Assembly (NCBI GenBank): GCA_037074765.1
Contig: JBAMDO010000048.1
Coordinates: 124,001 to 188,000 of the forward strand
Source of the DNA: Mansonella perstans
Taxonomy: Eukaryota; Nematoda; Chromadorea; Rhabditida; Onchocercidae
Direction of reading: 5' to 3'
Length of the DNA: 64,000 nt
Shown piece after piece: positions 1-12,900 of this stretch; positions within the stretch are counted from its first letter, which is position 1; every line of letters starts with the position of its first letter. Both the position numbers and the translations under genes were made by a program. Below the pieces are notes generated by a model, which was given only the letters and a program-made list of their open reading frames with translations, did no database searches and was not told the origin of the DNA.

Positions 1-1936
1 TGCACAAAATTTTGAAATAATCCTGTCCATAAAATGATATTGCTCAATAGTTGTATAGCTTTGCAACTTATGCTAATTACCAATTCACTTTATTGTTGTA
101 TCAAAGTAAATGAGTGTAAATGCTGCATAATAAGTTAAAAATGAAGATAGTTCTCAGACAAAATTTTTAAAAATAAAGTTTAAGACTGTAAAATTTTGAA
201 AGTTCCATTAAATATCAAGTAAAGTTAATTATTAATGGTTGTGTGATTTTGAAGCGATGTCCATTTCTAATAAGAGTCCTTCAATAAAATAAAATGAATT
301 CTGGACTTTAGTTTTCGCGAAAAAGTTGATCTTAATCTGCATTCTAAAATTGGGGCGACAAAGCTATTACCATAGATTATGGTTCTGAAAACATAGATCA
401 AATTTTATTTGTAACTGATTCACTTGCTAGTAGAAATTAAGATTTTGAAGAAGTCGAGTGTATCTGCAAATGAATTAAGCATATTATCAATATAACATGC
501 ACTGTAAAATTTGTAAAGTCAATTAATACAACAAATAAACAAACGAAAATCTTAATTTTGCAAAACCTCATTTTTCCTCTCATTTCTTTCCTAACATAAT
601 AGCGTGTGTAAATTCAGGCGAACCGGACATAGTTTTCTCATTCAACTTCAATTGTGCTTGTTTGAATATTGTTTAATACATTTTTAATAAAAAAAATTAG
701 GCAACTAAAAGATCAATCATATGAATTTAAATCCACATAATGTTCTAGTCTTGAATGAGAAATACACCTTTTTGACAATACCATTTTTTCAAACGAAAAA
801 AGCTGTTGCAAAACTTGCCAGATTTAGTTCTTGATAAAAAAAATTCCTACAATACTTAACGTTGCTACAAAAATTTTTGTTTCGGCTTTATCTTTGTTTG
901 TATAAAAGACGAATGCATCTATGATTCCAGAACAATGTTCTCTTATGCATTTCATAACTGCGGGGAAAATGGGTTGGAAGGATAAATTGTCTATTAAGAT
1001 AAAATAAAGGAAGAGATTGAAGATTGAGGACGATTTATCAGGGTGACGAAGAAAGTTTTCAGCACTGTCTTGCATCCCATTTTAGAAATCCGCAGTATAT
1101 AAATTCTGTATTTCAAATAATGTCTGCTTGCGGCATTGCAGAGATTGTCCGCGTTTGAAAAACCGTTCTGAACATTTTCAACAATTTTCCAGTAATGTGT
1201 TTATTGTATTTCACTTAGTTATTTATAATCATATTTGGAAGTTTGTTGTCTTAAATTTTATGACCAAATTTCTCAATTTTGATTAATTACTGATTAAATT
1301 ACCGTTACTCCTAGACTCATGCGAATTTTGCTATTTTAACTTTGTCATTTTGTTCTATAACATTTTCTTAGATTGATTTTCGTCTGAAATATGGTGAATA
1401 TCAGAAGAAAAACTAACCATAACTTTTTGGGAAATATAAGACAAAATCGTCTTTTATATAATGAGCTGACTTCACATTATCCGATTTAACCATCATTTTT
1501 GCGTCTTAAGTAACCATTCCAGTCGGATATGGTCGAATAATAGATTTCCTTAAAAGGTGACTATGTCAACAATTAAATCAACCTTCTAAATTTATTCAAT
1601 AGCCACTGAGTAATTAATCTTTGGCTTTGATTAAAACCTCTAATTTTTCGAATTAAGTTATTCAGGAAGTAACGGTACTCTCGCATGCAATAAACATCCA
1701 TTAATATGGTTTGGGTATTCTCAAAGCGTTATTGTCGAAAAATTTTTAGATCGATTTCTTTTCAAAAAGCTTTCCACTCTGTGATAACAAAAATACTGGA
1801 ACACACTGCACAGTCCACAAAGGATTTTAAAATTTTGCAAGGATAGGGAACTGGGTGACGGTGGATTCATTTACAGAAATTTCTTTCGATGAATGGATCT
1901 TTTTTCGTGAGATTTATAAGCTTATCAAGTATCTTT
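1..1936. other. Upstream noncoding region, no gene recognised
   Basis: This AT-rich stretch has no recognisable exon chain. The longest open frame, on the minus strand at 824-1075 (83 codons), has no splice-site support and no family resemblance I can name. The last few hundred bases probably hold the promoter and 5' UTR of the PGAP2-like gene, but I see no defined element. Confidence 0.5.
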
Positions 1937-4295
1937 ATGGAGGATGAAAGGACAAAACAACAGCCGGATAACAGAAACAATCAAAATTCCATAAACAGTC
2001 CGTCATCAGCTTATGTCAAAAATAGTAAAATGGTATTCCTTTTGTCTGAAATAAAAGCATTAGCCCATCAAAATTTAATTGTATATTTTACAAATTTCTT
2101 TTCAAGTAATTTTGTCCGGAACTTTATTGAAATAGCGATCAAAATAACAGCTTAATTTTTGGGAAGAACAAAATATACAAATTTTTTTGTAGGTGACTGA
2201 ATTGTTTCGATTATCACCGGTATTTGTGTTTTTATTTGGCTTCGTACCGCCAATGATTGGTGCTTTTGCAGCTATAATCATAGCTTTGATTTTTCACAGC
2301 GAGCAAATTAGCAATTACAATTGGCAATGCGGGGCAAGCATATACTCATATTTATTTATAAAATTTGAAAGTTTTTTGATATTTATACTTTCAGAAATTT
2401 CTAAATCAGATTGTTCTAAATTGAGAATTTAGGTGACAGATATTTGTTAATAGTAATAAAATGTATGAATTTGCAGAGAGCTCGACTACCATCACTTTCT
2501 CGAATAATAAATTTGCCAGTGGAGCGCTTACTTTGGCAATTTTTGGTGCTTGTAGCTACACCTGCTCGAATCGTTGAATTATTTACTGGCTGTAAGTTTT
2601 CCTAACTAGAGCTTAAGACTAAAATTGAGACTTAATTTAGATGTGAAAAGTCATCAGAAAAGTCCGACATTTTCTTTCTTCTATAAGAAATAAAGAATCG
2701 TTTTAATGCGAATGATTAATTCAATTTAAACTTCTGTTTGCAGTTTGCAGATATGGGCGTTTAATGAATGTGAACTGTCGACATAAACGATTTTATGAGT
2801 TTGCTCGATATGTGTATTTTTATGCCGGTAGTGCAGAACTGTTCTTCATGATTGGTTTATCATTCCTTGGTGAACGAGAAAATATTCGTAAGCTATTTCA
2901 AGGATTTCTAAAATAGATGTCCAGAAAAGAATGCTATTTCCTTGAATCCTATAAGCAAGTTTGGAAATAAGGTAAATACATCTAATGTCTCTATTTACAA
3001 TACTGAATTTCATCTGATCAGATTGACTTCAATAACTGTATGTTTCGCTTATAGGATAGTTTCTTTAATGCTTACAATTAACAAGAATTTTTTTCTAAAA
3101 TTTGTCAACTTTTATATTTCAGAGGTCCATGTTATACTCTTCTATGTATTTGGATTTTGTGGCATCAGCTTTTTCGTTGCAAATCTTATTTGTCATCGAC
3201 ATTCATTATATTTCCTCCCTCCATACGTTAGTTGCTTAATTTTGTACATATGAAGGCATGTGGAGTCCTGATACTAAAATTTTTGTTTTAATGAATCAAA
3301 TCAGTTGAACTTACATGAGTTCCGAAATCAAGTAAATCAAGGCAGAACAATTTCTATACCAATTGATCTGGTTGCATCGTACGACTTTATCATTCTGCTC
3401 ATCTTCTAATTTTCCGCATAACCAAAAAAATATACGGAAGCAAAAATCTCTTGGTACGAACGATCAACTGCAGAAATTTAATTTATGCCTTTGGTTCTGG
3501 CTCTCTTCTTTACAATGAATTTCATTTTGTTTTTGGTGGTATTTTTACAAACAACGTATACACTGCAATGTCACAGAAGACAGCCTAGTTCTATTTGCAA
3601 AAAGTATATTATTTAAGAATAAGCCCAGAAATTTAAATATTTTTCACTGCAGTTACGGAACCCTTAGGAATACTTTACGTGCCATCTTTTAAAATATAGA
3701 TGATGATCGCCTGGATTTGAAAATTAAGTTGAAAATAGACTGAAGTATAAGAGATATATCGAGATTTTTACAGGGCCGTCTGTCGTATTATTTGAAGCTT
3801 ACTTTTTGCATTATTTATTTGTTATCTGTTCCTATTTTGCTTACATCTTTCTTATTATATTGGAAAGCCTGTGTGACAGCTGGTAAATACTTTTTTTGTA
3901 GTTGATAATAAATATGGTACCATTAATATCTCTTGCTAATGCTCTGGACCTGTTTCTCTAGTATTAGCTTGCACTTCTCTACTATGATTTACGTACACAA
4001 AAATGAGAAGTTTTGAAGCTTTTCTAATCGAAATAGTTGAAATTATTGAGGGATTGGTGCAGGGAATGCACGAAAAAAGAGCTAGAATGTACTTTTTTCT
4101 TTCATTCTCTGCAAAAGTAAAAAAGTGGCTGCAAAATTCAACTTATTTTTGGAATTTTTTTTTTCAGCGTATGAGATATTTGCGATATGTGAATATGTTG
4201 GAGTATTCTTGAATATCGCTTACCACGGTTGCGCATTTTATGATATTCGATATAAAGTGATATTTAGTGTTCGCCTTGTTGAAGCAGTTCTGTAA
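1937..4295 (+). CDS. pgap-2: Post-GPI attachment to proteins factor 2-like (PGAP2) protein
   Basis: PGAP2 family proteins are multi-pass Golgi/ER membrane proteins needed for fatty-acid remodelling of GPI anchors. Seven exons join in phase: 1937-2032, 2193-2333, 2477-2591, 2744-2887, 3123-3226, 3774-3882 and 4168-4295 (278 aa, about the usual length). Exon 2 gives the first membrane segment (PVFVFLFGFVPPMIGAF). The family's Cys-Gly plus PSLSRII and LVATPARIVELF stretch spans the exon 2/3 junction. Exons 4-7 encode further hydrophobic helices (ELFFMIGLSFLGE, VHVILFYVFGFCGISFFV, IIYLLSVPILLTSFLLYW, CEYVGVFLNIAYH) and the final CAFYDI segment resembles the AWWDF end of human PGAP2. An in-frame ATG at 1889 would add 16 residues; I chose 1937 because translation from it gives a hydrophilic cytoplasmic N-tail. 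Intron 2 uses a GC donor. Family call is firm; ortholog naming is inference. Confidence 0.85.
2334..2476 (+). other. GC-AG intron (intron 2 of the PGAP2-like gene)
   Basis: The coding frame of exon 2 ends in TGC GGG and the intron begins GCAAGC, with no GT nearby that keeps the frame. The acceptor is ttgcag. The join restores the conserved Cys-Gly followed by the RARLPSLSRI stretch, so the non-canonical donor is required by the protein. Confidence 0.75.
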
Positions 4296-5837
4296 AAAAA
4301 TTATATGATCATCTGAGTACAAAATGAAATGTATTCAAGTACTAATCATTGATAATTAATATTGCCATTAATACTAACAACATTGCTGAGAAATGAATTT
4401 CACCTGGACTTCCAAAAAATTTCGGTTGTTTGAAGACAACAGAAAACTAAGAAACAAGCTTTGCTATGCACGAAAAGAGTTGTAATTCTTCGTCTTTAAC
4501 AACGGAACTCAATATTTTCCTGCGTGATCGTGTGGTAGAAGAAAGCCAACTCATTCTAAAAATTAATCATTATTCGATTGGCTCTTTGTTACGACCATTC
4601 GTCTACTTTTATAATCAGTTCACTGGGTTTTCTGTGTGATCATATGATGATTTTTGTATTTTATAATGATTCGATCTGAAACTGAAATTGACAATTATTC
4701 ATCCCATCCCACTTATTTAACAGCCAGAAAAAAATGCCTTTTTTCCTGCTCTTTCGAGACTTGTATGGCTCTAAATTCCTAATTTACGAAAATTCAGTTA
4801 ATGGCTTTTTATGTTTTCTGTTCAGTAAGGAAACAAATTTGAAATTACGTTAAAATGTCATTATGTAAATTAAAAAATATTGGCATTAGTATATGTTCTG
4901 ATTATTAGCTTTTCTTGAACTTGTAAATCTCTGTTTTATGCAAGCTAATTTATTCTGTTTATTACTTGAAATCCTATAGCTCTAAACTCCGCCATACCTT
5001 CACTGAACACATAATTCATCTTTGATGAATCCGTTTTGACAATTTAATCCGGGATTCCACGCTGATGAAAATGTGGAAGCAGTGTTTCTGTGACAAAAAT
5101 ATCAAAATTATATCACATACACACTATTTTCAGGTAATAAGCCTTGAACCCATCGAAAAAGGTAGAGGGTACGGTTCTAATACTAATCAAAGTTCCAAAT
5201 TCTGTTTGAGATGATAAAAATGTTTCAAACTGTCGCAAATTATTGCCGATGTAAACGATAACGGTTTGTGTTAGCAATGATTTGAAATTTTCTAACGTTT
5301 TCTTCAATCTCAGTCCGCGGCAGAATCACCTAAGGAAATCTCGGTCAGCCGACGCACACCCAAATTAGCACTACCAGGTCATCCCTAGCTTCCACATTAA
5401 ATTCACAACTTCATACTCTCACTTCCATTCGAAGTAAGCTTCGATCGATGGATGCCACTATACATATACGTACATATAAAAACATACACAGACACATGCA
5501 TTAGATACCGACGCAATAGCGAACTAAACGCGACTAGCACACCTCAATCATCGTCCTTCGTCTGGCTAACTTAATTTTAAACACAATCCGAACGGAGACA
5601 CAAACAATAAACTATCGAAAACTGGTTTTATTATTATGCGAGTTATCCTGCCAGGTTAACGTTTATATATTGCAAAAATTCGCTGGCATAGTATTTTCAG
5701 CATTCATTGACCATTCATATCACCAAATTTGAACAAACTTTGTTTTTCTATCCTAACTCTTCTCGACTGTCTAATTAATATTGATAAAGATCTAAAAAGA
5801 TTGATAGGAAGAAATTTCCTACTGTTTCACACTTTCA

Positions 5838-6749
5838 TTAAGCTCTTCTAATATCTTGACAACATTCAATAATTTTTCGATCACATTTAGCAAATGGTAT
5901 GACTATTTTCTGGTAGTTGCTGCATGGAAGCTTTTTTTGTAGCACAAATCTTCCTTTCCGTTTTTTTTTTTCATTTTCTCTTTTCTTTTTTGTGTCATAT
6001 AGATCCTCATCCTCTACCAGTATATAGGTTAAGCATTTGCACACATAATCGCTTGTAATAGCAGGCAGATTCACGTACCTCCCGGAAAAACGATCTGAAA
6101 TCAATGAAGTAAAGATTTAAGAATGAAGAAAGTATGCAAATTCAAAAAAACATTACTCGAACTTTTAATTACAATTTATCAACTAAACTTTTATCAGCAT
6201 TTATCAATTTAATTATATCAGAACTTTGAAAGAAATGTCATCAGCTTTTAGTAAGGAATAAAAATGTGTTACCTGGTACTTGTGTCGGTACTCTATAAAT
6301 GCAACTTCATTAATAATATCAGTATGTTCAATCAGGTCGTATCCTAAAGAGTGCAATGTTATGACTGGTGATGTATGAAATATCTGTTCTAATTTTTTGA
6401 ATGTTTTTTGAAATTTCTATAATCTATTCTTGTCATCTTTTGGTAAATCATTAACAGTAGGTTTACCAAGTTCAACTCTGAATTTAAATCCAGTTTTTTT
6501 GGGAAAGTTTTATGGTTATTTATTATCAGCAATTTTTCCAATATTTTTTAAGACTTTCCATATCTCCGAAAAGATCAAATTACATGTTTCTGCGCCCACT
6601 GTATTCATTTCCCTTCAATTGAATCGTTCGTACCTATGCTGATATCATATGGCGAATTATTCTTTTCCAACATTTTTAAATAGTACTCCCTTCAGTGCAT
6701 TGGTAATTTTCTTGCGATATGTCGTATTGGTGTTCTCATGGAAAAGCAT
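5838..6749 (-). pseudogene. Broken minus-strand coding remnant, family not recognised
   Basis: Reading down the minus strand from 6749, protein-like frames follow one another but are broken by frame changes and stops. One block starts MLFHENTNTTYRKKITNALK. A second (frame shifted) contains NNSPYDISIGTND. A third has ETCNLIFSEIWKVLKNIGK. A fourth has FRVELGKPTVNDLPKDDKNR and ends in TAG at 6417-6419. A fifth, open for 48 codons at 6273-6416, contains LHSLGYDLIEHTDIINEVA and ends at a good donor (CAG|GTAACA). After an acceptor (tttcag) near 6098 a last frame (RYVNLPAITSDYVCKCLTY) runs to 5838. Composition looks like real protein throughout, which suggests a decayed gene or a gene with sequence errors. 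I cannot name the family. A multi-exon intact gene with very short introns is possible but less likely. Confidence 0.35.
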
Positions 6750-9020
6750 GGCAATTGATTTTTATTTTTATTGTATACCACTTTAAAACGAAACTAACGC
6801 ATTCAGCGAAACAAAATGCTACTTGTCATTAAAATATTTGAGTCGCATATATGTAAGCTCCTTATCTTTAATGCCACGATTCTTCTAACTGCTATTTTCG
6901 TTTCCGTGGATAAGATGTTCCAACATATATTATTGTATTGAAATGATCCGAAGTGTTAGCAGACGAAACGATAAAGTCTTAAAGTTAGTGCTAAGTGGCT
7001 ACACTCTATTAATCATTTGGTAACTAACATGTTTGAATTTTTTTTTTTTGTAGATTTAGTTCAGATTTATAGGACCATTATAATCGAGAACTTAATATCC
7101 TCAATTTACATTAGCGATGCTCGACAGACCGTTTTAATTAAAGCAATAATTAAACCGTAGATAAATTACAACATACTCAGTAGATTAGGCCACTTTCTTG
7201 AAATTTTTGCTGGGCAACCACAAGTTTTACGGTGGTCTTTTTCGAACCTTACATCATATTCCGCAAGTATGACAATTCATTTTTTCTACGTTTTATGGTT
7301 CATACAAAATTTCTCTCGCATCTCTAAATATTAGGACTGTATTTCTCCACTCACAGAATAATTTTATTTGAATTCGGCAGTGCATTTATGCGAAGCGAAA
7401 GACAACCATGTTTGCTTTTCTATCGTGTTTTTTTATTTTTGTCTACCATGATCTTTCATGCCCGCTTATGGTTACTTTCTCCCATCTAAAATCATTTTTG
7501 CTTGAATTTTGGAAAAAGAGACGCAAAATTTTCTGCATATTTATTCAATGAATTGCACAAATTAATCATTTTCTGCATAAATTAGCGATCAAATAAAGTG
7601 AAAATAATGGTCGTCATAAATACTGAGGCAACGTTCATTATATTGGGCTAAATTCAAAGTTTTTTCTAAAAATACGCATAACAAGAGTGCTTAAGTTTCT
7701 GTCTGTATATCAGGAAATCCAAAGAAACAAAATCAATTTTAACAATATTGGTTGGATTAGAATTTGAATTCAAAGTCGTTTTTGAACCTAAGCAAGTTCT
7801 GTTTTAAGCAAGCAGTAGTTAAGTTGCACGGTGGGTGGAAGGAGTGTTGTTAGGATGGGACATGAAACTAGCTGGCATCAGTCAAATCCCAACCGCTTTC
7901 ATCAATCAAACTATCTCACTGCATTCACCAATATTTATTTCTTATTCCACATTTATTTTCACCAGTTTTCAAGTAATCTTTCTGACAAAATGTGAATTCA
8001 ATGCATGTAGATTCTTTGCAGTTAAGCACCTGGTAAAGCATTGTACCTTTTCATCAGTTAATGTCTCAGATCCATGCCAATTCTCTGTTCCTATTATTAT
8101 TTTAGCAACACCTGGTTTTATTTTTCATGAAAGCTAATATTCGTCTTATTATGCTCTTCTTTTTTCCTCTGCTGTGAGATTTAATAGAACAATTAGGTAA
8201 AAAAATAAGAGAGTTATACATATCTTAACTTATCGTGTCCTAGTTTTATTATTTATAACATGCTGATAGATATGGTCTTCTGAATTCAAATTTATTTTTA
8301 CTGATTTAAATTCACCATTTTGAAACTTTTGTCTTGTCCTTCTAGAAACAATTTTTTTTTATTGTCAGATAGATGTGCTCATTGACAACTCATTGACGCA
8401 AACAAACATACAAATACACAAACATGCACACTTAGCTACCCTTTTAACATTTTAAGGAATATGAAGCATGTGTGATGTATTTAGAGATAGCGGTGTTCTG
8501 TTCCAATTAAGTTAAGGAATTTAAAGACTGTTTATTTCAAATATTGCTTTCCGATAATTTCAGCAGTATTTCTTCGCTGATCCGCTCTATTAATTGTAAT
8601 GCCAGATGTTTCCTTTATTGTAGATAATAGTACGAAAAGTCGAAATATCCGTAGGAACGAGATCACAAAGATGGAAATTGTTTTGAAACTGATAACAGGA
8701 ATTTAGAATCCGGTGTTAGTGAATGAAGTCTTTTTTGGCTTTTAATTTTTTTGCAACCAGTAATTTGTAATTTGCACTTTAGGGAATTCACTGTGTTCTC
8801 TCGACTGAATGAATAATCTGTCCAATGTTATCAAAAACAAAGTTCGGCCTAATGTCATTTCTCCGATACGTTCTGCTTCGTTTCCTCTACCAATTACTGT
8901 TTGCAAAAGTCAGAATTTGACGAAGTACTGTTATTAACTTTGGCTATAACTGGTAATGCTGGTAGACCATAAAACATATGGGCTGAGCATGAGAGAAAAG
9001 CGATTTCTCATTTTATTTCA

Positions 9021-9130
9021 GTTTTTTAGTGATATTTTTTTTAGTTTTTTTTGTTTTTTTAGTGTTTTTTAAGTGTTTTTTTAGTGTTTTTTAAGTGTTT
9101 TTTTAGTGTTTTTTTAGTGTTTTTTAGTGA
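9021..9130. repeat. T-rich minisatellite, TTTTTTAGTG-type unit
   Basis: About nine imperfect copies of a 10-12 base unit made of a T run followed by AGTG or AAGTG. It lies in the intergenic region upstream of CaMKII and encodes nothing. Confidence 0.85.
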
Positions 9131-9937
9131 GAATGTGAAATATTTTGAAAGCCCACTCTAGAAATTGTGCATAGTTCTTGTTGAAGGCGGTAGGGAATCG
9201 TTTACATTAATATTTACCAATATTCATCCTTCTGCAGTTGTTACTATTATGCAATCTGAATCGTACGTATCGCGCTTCAAGATATGCCCTGCATATGTGT
9301 CTTCCTTCGCTTTCTTTTATCCGAACGTCATTTCCGTAGAATTGATGTATTCTACTGATTAAACTCCAACCAATTTGAACTGAATGTTAAATTTTTGGTC
9401 AATTTAAGAGAAATAGGGAATTTTTTTTTTTTTTCAAGTTGCATGAATATTATGGGATTCTTTTGAAACAACTAGCTAAGAAGGAATCAGCTATCTAGCT
9501 TATTTTAAATTGAATTATAGAAAGAAGAAGAGAATAACGAAAGATTTGATTTGGTGTGATAAAAGTGTCATAAAATTACCCAGTAGATTTCTTGGAAATC
9601 TTGAAGGAAGATCCATTTGATGTCCGGATTTTTTATTGGGACCTGAGATTGATTAATAAGCTAATAAATATCTCATCCATCCTTTCTTTCATACTATCAT
9701 TTGTATTTTGTTTTCTGTTCCACACGAATTGAAGAAGTGAAACGAGTGGAGGAGACAGTGTAGAGAGATTTTTTTAAACTTGAAGGTGATGCGTATGAAA
9801 TTGAAATACGGGCAAAGAATATGATATATCACTTGGATTTATGATATTTCATGATAAGTGATTGTTTTGATTTTGCCTTAAATTAAATATTTGATCAGTT
9901 GTGTTTGGGTTAATACTAAATGTACTTTGTTTAATTT

Positions 9938-9940
9938 TTT

Positions 9941-9977
<37 letters not shown>
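9938..9977. repeat. Poly-T tract
   Basis: Two adjoining T runs separated by a single C. Similar homopolymers occur near 10728-10749, 28667-28692 (A), 42940-42966, 44883-44908 and 62802-62818. Such tracts are common in this window and error-prone in assemblies. Confidence 0.9.
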
Positions 9978-12900
9978 AAAAAGTTGAGAAGTACTGCATT
10001 AGGCGGAATATCTGTAAAAATTGTAAAGCAATGATGTGAAATAGACCTCATGAAGCGGTTTGCACTGACAATCCGTTCTGGAAACGGAGGCTTTATGTGA
10101 GAGCCTCAAACAATCAATTTCTCTGTTTTCTGGGGAAAGAGAAAGGGTTACACTGATATATATATATATACACATAGGCATAGAGATATATTTCGTGTAC
10201 GTTTGTGTGTCTAAAGTTTATGAATGGCCTATGTTCAGACCTATAGGTTGTTTGCTTGTTAAGTAAGCCCTGCTTCATTCGTCAATAAAATATTTTATCC
10301 CTTCATGTATATCTTATTGATTACCAAAAATGTTGAGTATATGCAGCAGACGTGAAATGATGATGACATTTGAAGGCGTGGCGAGGCTTTTTAGTTCAAC
10401 TTACTGATCTTATATTTTTTTTTCTTCCCAAAGCTTCATTAATGTTTATATATGTATTTGAAATTGTCATTTCAGAGCTTCATTTTATTATTTAATAATT
10501 TTCGCTATTTTACCTCATTTTTACTATTATTTTAGCATAACTAAATGTTATTCATTATTAATTTATTTGTGTATTTTTTGCCATAAAAAATTAATTAACA
10601 GCCAACTTTTTAGGCAACTTTTTAGGCAATTATGCCAACTTTTTTAGGCAACCCAGAATTCATCATTTCATTACTTATCAATTTAGCTTGTATATGCTAC
10701 CAAAATATTTCAAAAATGAGCAAGTGTTTTTTTTTTTTTTTTTTTTTTTAATTCAAAAAACTCAGCGTTATAACTGTTGCATTAGCTTATTATCATGCAT
10801 AATACAGGTAAAACTATCGTTGATTATCTGTTAGTCTATAATTTTTTGAAAAAAATGATGTTTGAATGTGCGTTTCAAGCATTTATTTTCTGTAGATCAT
10901 CGCAGTGTTTTTATTTCCCTGCCATATTTTCTTGTTAGAAAATAAATTCCATTGTTTTTGCATGAAAGTTGAGCAATCGTTTATAGAATATCGAATTAAA
11001 ACTTTTTGCCTGCTATTTTTCATTTAGACATGAACTGTGTTTTGCAAAGCATTGGAGTAGGGCATTTTTAAATTCCAAATTTGAGCATGAAACTCACCTT
11101 CCTAAGCTACTTGGTCCAAAGTTTGTTGTTATTGTTCAAAGTTCAAAGTTTGTTGTTATTGTTTGCACTTTTTTCCAGAAACAAAATATCAGGATTTCGA
11201 TCCCATGCAAAGGTCAACTTTAAGCTCTCATATCACAGAAAGTTTTTCGTTCTTATTTCATCTATTTAGTTTGTTACTAAAGCAAACATGTAAATTACAT
11301 AAAATAAAAAAAAAAGAAAGTATGAAGTAGTAAAAATTGCTCAAACAGGATATAAGAGAATGATGGCGATAAAGGAAGTTCGAAGTTCATATTTGGAAAG
11401 AAAAAAATTATTCTGAGAAGAGATTTTTTCTGTTCTATGAGACTTAAAAATGAGTGTATTCAAATCCATAAGTGGTCAAAATGAGGTCCAAAATTTATGC
11501 TTACGCAGCTTCATTTCACCGGAATTTAAAAATGAATTTTTTTAAAATTTCATTTACACTTTTGAACTTATTGCTGTAAATCAGAATGGATGCGGCATGA
11601 TAAAAGTCCGGGAAGCTGTAAGACTGAATTAGAGTTAATTTTATTCGAAATTAAATAAAAGAAATGTAGTTATAATTCCACGAAAGTGGTACACTCAATA
11701 GATGTTTTGTCTTCGGCGTCCTTCAGCCTCCCTAATCATCGTCCATTTGTGCAAAACAAATAGCTGCAATGTTTTCATGTTTCATTATTATATAATTGTA
11801 TTAGCATTATATATATATGCATTTATTAATGTTTGAGTTTGGTACTTATTTCATCTGAAATTGCTTTGGTAGTTTTTATTGCATTGTTACTGATACTAAC
11901 ATGTTTTTTCCTACCTAGAATTATTGAAGTTTGACAAATTGAGCCGTTCTCTGTTCCTCATTTTGATCACATTTTTAATTAAATATTAGAGTGCTTTATT
12001 GCTAGCAATTGCCATAATAATTAGAGAGGCATAACAAAATGAACAAAAAAGAAGGAAGGAAATAAGTGAAGTCAGGCGTGTATATAGCGGGATAAAAAAA
12101 TGAACTGAAGCCTTTTCTAAAATTTATTTCACATAAATTAGTTCCAATTAAAATTCAATTTCAATTAAAGAAGCGAAGATCACACTAGCTAAAGCGTTAT
12201 TGATTTAGTGAAAAATTATTTTTATGGTTTGTTGAAACATTAATAAGTAAATATATAGAGGAAAAAGTGAAAAAGTGAAAATTGACAACGAATGGAAATG
12301 ATATCGTTTTTGCAAAATAGTAACCATTTGATTTGTGATATTTTGATGAAGTGTTGATGGAACATTTTATGATGAACAAAACCATTTCAAAAAAATGTTT
12401 CAAATTTCAATTTGTATAATTGGAATAGTTCTTTGTCATTTTTAATTCTATTCGAACGTCCATTTTGCTATCATCATTGGATTTCTGTTAACTTGCTTTA
12501 TCATTGTTTCAGTAATTTTGAATCAGAATCTCTGTTTAATAGCACATTTCCTTTTAGTGCTTTTCGAAGTTCCTATCTATCTATCGTTTCATGGCTCAAG
12601 AGAATTTAAATTCAAAATAGTTGCTAAACATAGTATCATAAGGTTTCTACTTATACGATGTTGTAAGTCTTTTTTTTTTCACAAATGTGCGACATCCTAT
12701 CTTACCTTTCTATTTGAGCATTCGACTTACATACACCAATCAGCGTTAAAAGGAGAAAATTTGATGTGTTGTCTGTTAAGAAAAAAGGTTGCAGAAAACT
12801 GAAAACCATAAAGTAAAAATTTCTCAAATTGGAACTAACATTTTTACCAAGCTAATGCTTATCCCTCTTCTTAGAGCTAGCTGTCAAAAGGGTCTTCCTG

